DNA of 64,000 nt, from positions 11,098,001 through 11,162,000 of the forward strand of contig NC_060023.1 in NCBI RefSeq assembly GCF_021134715.1, in the 5' to 3' direction. Position 1 is the first letter of the stretch. Each line of letters begins with the position of its first letter. This stretch comes from Daphnia pulex. Its lineage: Eukaryota; Arthropoda; Branchiopoda; Diplostraca; Daphniidae. Made by a program: the position numbers and the translations under genes. A model generated the notes under the pieces. That model was not told where the DNA came from, searched no databases, and saw only the letters and a program-made list of their open reading frames with translations. Positions 21,492 to 30,772 of this stretch are shown in pieces.

Positions 21492-22866
21492 GGCACGCCG
21501 AAACCGACAAAAAAAAAAAATGTTTCAAAAAAAAAAAAAAAAAAGAATCGACTAGCGCCATCTAGCGGCCAAAAAAACAACTACGTGCAAATTTAGCGCT
21601 CTTCACACAATTCACTCTGTGTAATCACTATCTGAGTATCTGTAACACCTTTATTGGTGATTGTTTCACATTTCATACGTGTCTTGCTTGTCGTACAAAA
21701 TTTCTTTTTCAGCTATATAAGTGAAGTAAAATGGTTAAGCAGATTACCCGGGAGAAATTACAAAATCTTTTAGGTAAATAAATAATGTAGGCTCCTAGGT
21801 AGTGTTTAGTGTCACCTTACCAATCCTATTACGAAGTTAAAGAAGAAGAAACCTACAACAGGCATTAGGGTTAGCCAATAGTTACGTGGCGCTAAATTGA
21901 TAGACGACTAATTAAGTAGTAAGCGTTGGATGGTTCCAATAAATTTGTTGTTGCGGATGTTGAAAGTCAGCTCCATTCGTAACAAAATAAGCCCCGTAAA
22001 GTTCACGATGCTGGAAAGATTGCGATGCCGAAAGATTAGCCTGTGCCAATTAATGACGACAGTTCAGTATGGCTAGACTAGAAGACAGCTTGTCTGAGTC
22101 AGATAGCGCTTAATAATTTAAACTTGAGAGAATAACGTGATATGCATCCTCACATTTCTTGGGGCCCATCATCATGCGTCGGTAAACTAAGCTACTCTGT
22201 AATTTACTTGGTCTAAAAAGTAGAAAATTGATCGTTCCAACAGACTGGAGTAGCATTTTTTGTGTGAGTTCTGGCTGTCACGAACGTAGAAAGCAAATAA
22301 GGGTGACATCTAAATAACGTTTATGAGTTCAAAAGTTTAGATTGTAAAGTTAATCACAAACACAAGTCGTGTTTTAAGTAAATAACGACACGCGCGATTG
22401 CACTTGATAAAAGACCGTCCTTCTGTTCATTCTGTTCATATTACAGAACCGATCTGGCAAGGGACGAATGGCCATCGTAATATATCTGGCTATCAGGGCT
22501 CAGATTCAATAACGAAGCGTGAGGTTGAGCAATCGATGAAGACCTCCTTGTTCCCGTTCCAGACGGCCCAGTTCCCAGTTACCTGAATGCCAGGATTTAA
22601 TTTCTTAAATCTTGATTCGTATCTAGATTGTTTTTCAAGAAGCTGGATTAAAAGAAATTTTGTACGACAAGCAAGACACGTATGAAATGTGAAACAATCA
22701 CCAATAAAGGTGTTACAGATACTCAGATAGTGATTACACAGAGTGAATTGTGTGAAGAGCGCTAAATTTGCACGTAGTTGTTTTTTTGGCCGCTAGATGG
22801 CGCTAGTCGATTCTTTTTTTTTTTTTTTTTTTTTAACATTTTTTTTTGTGTCGGTTTCGGCGTGCC
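21492..22866. mobile_element. Inverted-repeat element, about 218-bp near-identical arms
   Basis: The left arm (21492-21709) is the reverse complement of the right arm (22650-22866). Apart from poly-A/T length, I found no mismatch over the inner 165 or so bases that I compared. The arms start GGCACGCCGAAACCGAC. Next come an A-rich run, the 16-mer TAGCGCCATCTAGCGG, and a unique stretch ending cgtacaaaatttctttt. The interior of about 940 bases has no transposase or long ORF, so this looks like a non-autonomous TIR element or foldback. The bases flanking the arms (ggtat on the left, gggttgcc on the right) give no clear target-site duplication. It separates the P450 promoter from the gustatory receptor cluster. 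Confidence 0.75.
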
Positions 22867-22992
22867 GGGTTGCCATATTTTTATTTTAAACGAAAAAATG
22901 TATTTGCATACCATCTATCGGTCGAGTTACAGGCTCGATCAAACACAAACTAATAGTGCGGAAATTCAAATCAGACCAAGTTTCTATTTGAT

Positions 22993-24484
22993 TTATGGTG
23001 GTTTTTCAGCTGAATGAAACTGCAGAAGGATAAGGAAGTAAGTCAACGTTGTTCCTATTAGCTGCCGTATAATGACGAAGAAATTTCGATGTAAATTTGG
23101 CTTGGGAAATTCATTTTGATTTGGTAATATTAAATCATACCGATGGTAAAAGATGTTTACCCACTGCAAAGAAACCGAATGCACTGATTTGGGGTCTCAT
23201 GTGCGTTAGCTGCTCAGTGAATAAGGACACCTAATTAATATGGGAAAAAGAGAGTTTGATATAAATGATTTTACAGCTAGAACAAATAATTACCTCATTT
23301 TGTAACGATGGATGGTGATAAAGTAACTGTAACAAGGCCTCGTAGACTTTATCTGTCTGTGAATTTTCATTTGGAAACAATTTGTCTTTATTTATATTGT
23401 CAAAATATTGGGGAACGAAGTTTTTAAATAACCTGACTAACGATGTCATCGGAAAAAGAAGTCAGAAGAAAGAGGTGAATGAAAACATCGATCGAAATGG
23501 AACCGTTCAACAGTTCCAAGAGCCCGTCAATGCTCATCCCGCCCAACAGGATGTACATAGAAGTAGTAATGGAAATGACAAATACGTAGCCGACTTCAAT
23601 AGTCAGAAAGACTCCAAAGTAGCGGTTTAGTTTGCGAACCGTCTTGCAGATTAAGCGATGGTGATTCCGGAGAGCAATCAGTTGGGAACGCTGAGCTTCA
23701 ACCGAAGTTGGAGCCGACGATATGCGCTTGCGGATGGCTTTGAGTTGATGTGAAACAACTCCTGTTAGGGTGCAAAACAAGACCAGCTGGACAGATGGAT
23801 AAATCTTGTTCAGAAAGCCAGACACGTCCATAATTTTGCGTGTGACAGAATTGCTATTGTAAATGTTTTCCATGACTAGTAGGGCCGCCACCCACACAAA
23901 CTATACACAGGATAATATTTGTTACACATTTGTTAGCTGTAAGTTTATTATTTTTGAATACGTACCGAAAAGATTAGGTAAATAATCAATTTGACAGCAA
24001 GTTTTCTGCAAGAAATGAAGAGTTTGTCCGAACATGAAATGCTTTCCTCCAGCAGAGCGAATGAATTAATTAAATCCGACCATGTCTTCGATCGAGTGAG
24101 TAATAAAAAGCAAACATGACTGCCGACGATGTAAACGGCCAAACAAAAATTTTCAATGATGAAGACGGAGTTCAAGGCCGATGTTGCCAATCCGCTCATG
24201 TAAGCCATTGAAACATCCTCGGCGTGATAAAAGATGTGGATTAGCTGACTTGATTGGATCAACAATACTATAGAGAAACAAAAGATGCGATAGAGATGAC
24301 TGGGCAGCCGACAATTAGAGTCTTCCAGTGAGGGAGGAATTGGAATTCCCAGCACCCACATCCACCTTGTTAGAGGTTCGAGACTCCAGAGGATTTTCCG
24401 GTGTTCTGATGTGCTGATCTTAACGTCTTGTTCGGACTCATTTAATCCAATTGGCTTAACTTTGACGAGGCCACAGTGAGACAT
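22993..24484 (-). CDS. Gustatory receptor family protein A (7TM chemoreceptor)
   Basis: Five exons (24484-23966, 23900-23433, 23356-23294, 23230-23141, 23077 or so to 22993) give about 402 residues. The last exon starts after cggcag with LIGTTLTYF. It is a seven-transmembrane insect-type gustatory receptor, expected in the plasma membrane of chemosensory neurons as a ligand-gated channel. Hydrophobic segments alternate with short loops. The diagnostic C-terminal motif TYxxxLxQF is present as TYFLILLQF, followed by HSAEKPP and the stop. Loop motifs shared with receptors B and C include WSLEPLTRWMWVLGIPI, HHRLIC, SFSDDI and PSLQNE. The first ATG in the frame is at 24484, just before SHCGLVKVKPI, which aligns with both paralogues. 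All donors and acceptors are canonical and phase 0. It looks intact. Confidence 0.9.
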
Positions 24485-24900
24485 CTTATTTCCACGGTTG
24501 TGGCTTTCCAACTAGCCGAATTATCCTACTTATTTTCTTCATCTTGTTTTCGCAAATTACTAATCAAATGATGACCATTGATCGAATTGACTAAGTGCAT
24601 TTTGTCGTTTATTAAGGATTAACATTTTTCAAGCGCACTTGACGCTGTCAGTGAACAAACACAGAAAGAGAAGCTCTAGTCATTTAAAACGACATTCGTG
24701 ATCAAATAATTTGCTAAATGTGTCGATGATGCGCACAACGACAGAAAATGTCGCTATTATCAAATCAATAATACTAAATAAATACGACGTAGGCGACCTT
24801 CCACGAAACCCACAATAATAATATCCTTGAGACGATAAATCGACAATGAAATCTTAAACGTGTTATTACAGAGAATAAGTCTTAATCCGCACTTCCGTTA
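24485..24900. other. Spacer between gustatory receptors A and B
   Basis: This stretch holds the promoter side of receptor A and the 3' flank of receptor B. It is AT-rich and nothing else is recognised. Confidence 0.5.
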
Positions 24901-26407
24901 TTAATTTTCAGCGGAATGAAATTGCAATAGGATGAAGAAATAAGTCAACGTTGTCCCTATTAGCTAAATGATTCCAAGAAAAGAATTATTTCAAAAATAA
25001 ATTTGAACGAAATAGTTATTCACCAGCAGGCCTACCGATGGAAATAGATGTTTGTTCACGTTAAAAAACCCCACTGCATTGACGTGGGTTTTCAAGAGCA
25101 ATAATTGATCTGTAAACAAGATCACCTATAGAGAAAAATGTAGGCCTATTGTTTAGAAATTCTCACGAACCTTTCTTGATTCTATACTCTGTAAATACCT
25201 CATTTTGTAATGAAGGTTGGTCATGGAGTAGCTCCACCAATGATTCTTGTATCTTCTTAGTCTGTACCATTACAAAAATTAAAGAGTTAGACTATATGGT
25301 ATAGCTTCCATGAATGAATTTACTGTCTACCTGGCTGACAATGTCGTCCGAGAAAGAGGAAATAAGAAATAGGTGAAGTAAACAGTCAAGACAAATGACG
25401 CTGTAAAGTAATCCCATGATCTTGTCAGACCTAGTTGCGCTCGAAAATAAATACATGAAACAGTTGACCGAAGTGACGAAGATGAAGGCAACTTCAACCA
25501 GCAGAAAGAAGCCAAAACAGCAGTTGAGTTTGCCAATCAAGTTGCAGATCAAGCGATGGTGGCGTCTAAGTAACTTGAGCTGAGATCGCTGCTCTTTTAT
25601 TACCAAATTGAAATTTTCTCCGTGCTTGCATTGATGCAATTGATCGTCGATGCGCTTCCGGATGACTCCGAGGTGAAGCGAAATCAATCCTGCCAGGATG
25701 CAGAACAACCCCAGTGCTGTCATCGGATAGATCTTAGAGAAGAAACTAGACAAGTCCAGAATTCTGCGCATTAAGGTACTTTCGTTCCAAATCATGTCGA
25801 TTCCCAACAACAGTTCTATACAGAGTACCTATATAATATGCGAATAAATCAGTCAATTATTTGTATAATTATTTCTGAGTTGAGATTAGATAAAGACCGA
25901 AGAGATGATGTAAATGATTGTTTTAATCGCGAGTTTTCTGCACGCAGGGTAGATGTCAGAAGACGCCAGATTTTCTTCCAAAAGTTTGAAAGAATGGACC
26001 AGGTCCATCCATGTCTCGGATCGAGTGACTAGCAACAGAGAAATGTGGCCACCAATCGCATACACCGCAATGATGGCACTTTCAATGATGAAATTCCAGG
26101 ACAAGGCTGTTGATGATGTTCCAGTTATATAAGAATTGGCAATGCTCTTGGCATTAAGGAGCATGTGGATTATCTGGCTGGAGTGAATGCACAAAACCAC
26201 AAGAAAACAGAATATGCGATTGAAACGACAGCAACTTAGCTGGCAGCTGGAGCGGTTGATTGAAATAGGAATTCCCATAAGACACATCCACTTTGTCATG
26301 GGCTCCAGACTGCGGTGGAAACTTCTGCGTTGTCCTAATTTTACCCCATTAGATTCCAGGTTGGATGACTGAGTTGGCTGAACTTTTACTTGGCAAATTT
26401 CTTGCAT
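24901..26407 (-). CDS. Gustatory receptor family protein B, one weak splice donor
   Basis: Five exons (26407-25898, 25828-25331, 25261-25199, 25125-25036, 24963-24901) give 407 residues, with exon structure and phase-0 introns identical to receptor A. The conserved blocks are WSLEPMTKWMCLMGIPI, RRHHRLICNLIGKLN, FSDDIVSQ, PSLQNE, NKHLFPS and the final TYFFILLQFHSAEN. The exon 1 donor reads TCG followed by GTCTTT, unlike the GTACGT and GTAATT of its paralogues. Without splicing the frame ends four codons later. Either a weak donor is used or the gene has begun to decay. The inferred role is a ligand-gated chemoreceptor channel, as for receptor A. Confidence 0.82.
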
Positions 26408-26709
26408 CTTGTTGCTTCGGTTAGGGTTTCTCTACTAATTGAAAGGTTTCTCTATTATTTTGTTTCTTTTTTTATTTGTTGTAGTCACCTCTAAATGACG
26501 TATTTTATTCAATTTATTAAATGGACTGATGTGAATCACATTGTATCATATGGACGCACAACTGAACACTTGGAATAATTGCATGCTGTTCGATGCTGTA
26601 TATTCTGCGTGACATATTTCGGTCCACATATTACATTGTTACGTGTGCGTCATTCCCAAAGTCAATCGTCATGACTCATGAATAATCGAACAATAGGAAA
26701 TGGAAAGGA

Positions 26710-26865
26710 AGAAAATATAATGTGCTATATATATGGACTTCGGCACTTCCATTATGATTTTACAGCTGAATGAAATTGTACGAGAATAAGGAAATATACG
26801 TCAGCAGAGTTATTGTTCCTATTAGCTACCGCATTTATGTAAAGAAACGACAAGATTAAAATTCA
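26710..26865 (-). pseudogene. Orphan last-exon relic of a gustatory receptor
   Basis: This block matches the last exon and 3' flank of receptor C (30738-30870) over about 150 bases, including tacagctgaatgaaattgta and the intron side gctaccgcatttatgtaaag. Relative to the intact exon it has small insertions (aaatatacgtcagcagagttatt against aagtacgtcagcgttgtt) that break the LTYFLIL reading frame. No other exon of a receptor is found between here and 28758. It is the remaining 3' end of a fourth receptor copy. Confidence 0.75.
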
Positions 26866-27368
26866 ATTTATTTTCCAAAAAATTAAGTTTTCTAGAGACA
26901 AAATTGACTGTTATTAAATTTAATGCGAAATAAAGTAACTTTTTATGAAACCTTAAGAAAAAGATGGTAGGCTTAAAATTGAAGAATTAAAGCACGAATT
27001 GTTAATTGCCCTTTCGGCTCCGTGAAGAAAATCAGCTATACCAGTATTTTTCTGAACCTAACCTAACCTTATAATTTTGTCGGCCATAAACGGTTTTCCC
27101 GAAATGTTTTTCATAGAAAACATTGTTTGCCTTTTATTTTGAAATTTCCGTGTACGATTAATAAAAATGATAATCTAAATGTTGCTAATGCTAAGTAATG
27201 AAAACACAATCAAATGTTGGTATTTGTTTTAAGATATTTTATTGAGACATATTCATATTCAAATCAGCAGGCACACTCAACTTCACACTCTATTCATTCA
27301 CACGAAGAGGAAGCGAAAGAAGAGAACAAAATAACGAGAAAAAAGGCGAAAAGAAAAAAGAAAAGCAA
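26866..27368. other. Intergenic, nothing recognised
   Basis: This is AT-rich DNA between the receptor relic and the foldback element. A short GA-rich patch lies near 27305-27370. Confidence 0.5.
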
Positions 27369-28486
27369 TCAGATGAGAGTCTAGAGGGAGAAATCACTTG
27401 GGTGGAAACTGTTATTGCTGTATAGCAAGAAGGTCGGTTAAATGTGCAATTAGAAATTTTGGCAGGTGCACGTTCTTCTTATCGACATTCCCTTCGTGGA
27501 TTTGTGGTAGTTTTTCATTCCTCGACGTGATTGGATAGCAATGGAACATAACCTACATTGGATAATGTGTGCATTAGTAATGATTCATTCAAACAGGTCC
27601 CAGTTTGAGCCGAGATGATGGTTACGTCAAAGGGGGAACGGGAACCTAAAAACTGAAGCCGTCCTGCCTAAAAAATGAACTCAAGCGTTGGTTATGAAAT
27701 TCACACGTTCTAGAATAACCGACTATCAATCCTTAAACATTATTCGGAAACAAAATGATTATTAGCAGAAACATGATTATCAAAACATTGAGATTCGCCA
27801 ACTATCTCAGTCACAAAATCATTTCCGGTTTATGTTTTTCTTCTTGTAACGCCATCGGGCCTCTTCGGTCCTCGCCATCAGTCCTCTTCGGTCCTCTTCG
27901 GTCCTCACCATCAAGCCCTCTTCGGTCCTCTTCGGTTCACGCCATCGGTCCTCTTCGGTCCTCGCCATCGGGCCTCTTCTTTCCTCGCCAACGGCCCTCT
28001 TCGGTCCTCACCATCGCTTCAGGGAAACATAAACCGGTCACAAAATCGTGCTTCAATAAGCTGGATGGAATAACGATGCTTAAAATAAAAATGCTAAAGC
28101 TAAAATCACTCGTTTCCTAAAACATGAAAGAATTGATTAATCGATTAGACTAGCGCGCGACTTCACCCAACGTGAGTCATTTTAAAGACAGGGAGGTCCC
28201 CAGTTAATAGGTTCTTCCGTCCACCCTATGACGTCACCATCACTCGATCATCCCGGTACCTGTTTGATGTAATCATTATTAATGCACACATTATTCAATG
28301 TAGGTTATGTTCAATTGATATCCAATCACGTCGAGAAATGAAAAACTACCACAAATCCACGAAGGGAATGTCGATAAGAAGAACGTGCACCTGCCAAAAT
28401 TTCTAATTGCACATTTAACCGACCTTCTTGCTATTCAGCAACAGTTTCCACCCATAATGATTTCCCCATAGACGACCCGATTGTGA
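27369..28486. mobile_element. Foldback-type element: imperfect palindrome with loop minisatellite
   Basis: The two halves are imperfect inverted copies of each other almost to the centre. Examples are gggtggaaactgtt (27405) against aacagtttccaccc (28441), gcacgttcttcttatcgac against its complement near 28375, and ccggtttatgtttttc (27827) against gggaaacataaaccgg (28023). The best preserved outer 195 bases (27404-27598 and 28259-28452) have few differences and the inner parts are more diverged. Total arm length is about 480 bases. A minisatellite occupies the loop. This architecture resembles Drosophila foldback elements (established knowledge). No ORF with a recognisable transposase is present. 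Confidence 0.75.
27851..28016. repeat. Minisatellite in the loop of the foldback element
   Basis: There are about six tandem units of the form catCGGGCCTCTTCGGTCCTCgc, mostly 23 bases. Two are lengthened by an extra ctcttcggtc sub-unit of about 10-11 bases. The unit is much more GC-rich than its surroundings. Confidence 0.85.
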
Positions 28487-28579
28487 AAAAAAGAAGAAAA
28501 TGAAAGCGAAGAATTAGTGAAAACAAATGGAAGGTAAAAAGTTGCAAGGGAGAAAGAAGAAAGACACAGAAAAAATTAA

Positions 28580-28758
28580 TTGTTTTTTTTTTTTTTTTTT
28601 TTGTTTTTTGTTTGTTTGTTTTTGGTTGTTTTTGGGACTTTTTTGTTTTTTTTTGTTTATTTTGGGACTTTTTTTTTTTTTTTTTTTTTTGTTGTTTTTG
28701 TTTTGTTTTTTTGGGGGGCTTTTGTGAGTTTTAAGTTTTTTTTTGTTTTTTCTTTTCC
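28580..28758. repeat. T-rich low-complexity tract
   Basis: This is about 180 bases of nearly uninterrupted T with scattered G, immediately downstream of the minus-strand gene at 28759. Read on that gene's strand it is an A-rich tract just after the stop codon. Confidence 0.85.
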
Positions 28759-30084
28759 TTATTTGGCAGCATTTCGTCCACGACTAGACCCAATTGATGG
28801 TGGCGAAATTCGGGAGTTGCAGGCCAATCCGCAAGAAGAGCCCTCAGATTTCTTAAGCTGGGCAACTTTATTGAAAGTTTGACGTTCTGCTGAGCTTCTC
28901 GTCGACCGTACTGGAATCTTAGGCTTTAACTTATTGTCCGCCAGACTCTGCTGTAATTCGCTGGTGACGTTTGGTTTGTTGTCGGAGACGATTTGCTTGG
29001 AAGTTGCGATCCTCACAGGAATTTTCGAGGCCACAACATTTGCTGATGGCAAAACAGTCTTCACTGATGGACGAGATTCGGACGAGACATCTGTGCTGAT
29101 GGAATTTTCTGTTTGCGGAAATGTACGATTCATCGTTTTAACCCGAATCGGAATCTTGGATTTGAAACCTATGTTCTTCGTCTCATTAGGTTTAACAGTC
29201 TCGGTGGCAAAAGGACCATTTGACACCCTCACCGGGATTTTGGATGCTGAGTATCCCAGTCTTGATGATGAGACGGGCCGACCGTAAGTTGGTGAAACGG
29301 AAAGACTCCGCCCGTTGGTGACAGACTTGATTTCGGATGCATTTGTCGGTTGCTCGGCTGCAGAACGATTGGAGGATGTCGCTGATGGTAATAGCTTTCG
29401 AACAGAAGGCGGGATTGCACGACCTACAACGTCTTCAAATGTTCTCTTCTTGCCAGGTAGGGGCTCAGCTATCGGGAAGCACGAATTCTGCTGGGAAGAC
29501 ATTCTTGTCGTTTCTACTGGAGGATTCCCGAAGTCGTTAGAAGCTTGCTGGATCACTGATGGCTTGGAGATTTTCATTTTACTTTCAGCCAACAGTCGAA
29601 GGATTTCCGTGTTTTTGTCTTCAAATCCAGTCAGGTTATTTTCCAATACGTTGTCAATCGAATCTGTGGCGGTATTGTCTGACGACAGAAACGATATAAC
29701 CTCAAGGAGACGGTCTTTATTAGTTTCAATGACACGGCTCGACTTTGATTTCTTTCCGACTAAACGAAGATGATTTGCTTGTTCCTGGACTCGTTGTTTC
29801 GCTCCCATTGCACGTCTAGAGGCTGCCCACTCGTCTTGTTGGTTTTCGAGCTGACGAATCTTGTTGTTGGCAAGAGCGAGTTCGAATTCTAATTTAGCAA
29901 CTTGGGTCTTCAGTTTCTTATTATCGGCCGCAACATGGCTATTTTCAGCGAGCTTTCTGATCAAGGTACGATTGTTTTCTTCATGGATGTTTCCCTTTCG
30001 GGTTCCCAAGACGTCCGGTTGAATAATACTCTTAGACTTTACCACTGCACGCTGATGCGATTTGGTACTTTTAATGCAATGCAT
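28759..30084 (-). CDS. Coiled-coil protein with repeated SxIP motifs, intronless
   Basis: A single 441-codon ORF starting MHCIKSTKSH. Residues about 35-90 form a charged heptad-like coiled coil (KKLKTQVAKLEFELA, NKIRQLENQQDEW). The remainder is basic, Ser/Pro-rich and probably disordered. It contains four evenly spread copies of a KIPVR module at residues 281 (SKIPVRV), 309 (SKIPIRV), 353 (SKIPVRI) and 388 (PKIPVRS). The first three fit the S/T-x-I-P motif by which many proteins bind EB1 at microtubule plus ends (established knowledge). An N-terminal coiled coil with a basic disordered tail is also the layout of shugoshin-type centromere proteins, so a divergent shugoshin is an alternative. 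Likely intracellular and microtubule- or chromosome-associated (inference). The lack of introns in an intron-rich region, with an A-rich tract after the stop, suggests a retrocopy that stayed open. Confidence 0.75.
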   Translation of the reverse strand: MHCIKSTKSHQRAVVKSKSIIQPDVLGTRKGNIHEENNRTLIRKLAENSHVAADNKKLKTQVAKLEFELALANNKIRQLENQQDEWAASRRAMGAKQRVQEQANHLRLVGKKSKSSRVIETNKDRLLEVISFLSSDNTATDSIDNVLENNLTGFEDKNTEILRLLAESKMKISKPSVIQQASNDFGNPPVETTRMSSQQNSCFPIAEPLPGKKRTFEDVVGRAIPPSVRKLLPSATSSNRSAAEQPTNASEIKSVTNGRSLSVSPTYGRPVSSSRLGYSASKIPVRVSNGPFATETVKPNETKNIGFKSKIPIRVKTMNRTFPQTENSISTDVSSESRPSVKTVLPSANVVASKIPVRIATSKQIVSDNKPNVTSELQQSLADNKLKPKIPVRSTRSSAERQTFNKVAQLKKSEGSSCGLACNSRISPPSIGSSRGRNAAK

Positions 30085-30184
30085 TTTGGATAGAGATCAA
30101 AAACTTCTTTGTGATTCTTGTAACAGATTTCAGATTAACGAAATTCAGTAATAGAACGTATATCTATTTTCGTTGGCGTCGCCT

Positions 30185-30193
30185 CTTTATATA
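30185..30193 (-). promoter_or_regulatory. Probable TATA box of the SxIP-motif gene
   Basis: TATATAAAG on the minus strand lies about 100 bases upstream of the start codon at 30084. It is preceded by a GC-rich patch (cccggc). This is a good spacing for a short 5' UTR. Confidence 0.5.
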
Positions 30194-30408
30194 TGCCGGG
30201 CAAGGGGAATAAAACCTTTGCACGAGTCATTTCCTCATGTTTTTCCTAGATTTTTTATTTAATTTTTTCTTTTAAAAGTTTCATATTGCATTGAACATAT
30301 AGTTTATGATTTAACAACTATTGTTCAATTAGTTTAAAGTTCACTACTATAAATTATAACCCTTTTATTTTCATTTTAAATTTAAGGTTTTGGTGATTTT
30401 GCAATGTT

Positions 30409-30445
30409 TCCGCCTGTTTTCGCCTGTTTCCGCCCGTTTCCGCTT
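30409..30445. repeat. Short minisatellite, about 10-base unit
   Basis: About four copies of ttt(c)cgcctg lie in tandem (tttccgcctgttttcgcctg and onward). Nothing else is recognised between the SxIP-motif gene and gustatory receptor C. Confidence 0.7.
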
Positions 30446-30772
30446 TGAAAAAGCGATAGAGCGCCAACGGCGGTCAAATTGCAAACTTGACCATTTTCAA
30501 ACAAGTTCTACTTTCCCAAGCGACCGAATTTAAAGAGAAAAAATCAAATAGTTTTTAGAATAACTTTTTCTTATTCACTTGTGAAATGAATCTTATTATG
30601 AATCCACTTGAACTAAATAAATCTAAAGCTTGAAATACCGTAGGTAAGGTATATTAAGACATTTTAGCTACGACACACATGATATGGCTGAACACTTGTA
30701 ATGAATAAGACAATAAAAACATTTAGAAATTGAAGAAAATGTAACGTGCTAATAGTGATTTCCACACTGCCA

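Noticed and set aside
22398-22586. 62-codon ORF inside the inverted-repeat element
   Set aside because: It is too short, has no transposase motif, and its composition matches non-coding surroundings.
28934-29773. Plus-strand ORFs of 117 and 152 codons
   Set aside because: They lie wholly within the 441-codon minus-strand gene and are antisense shadows.
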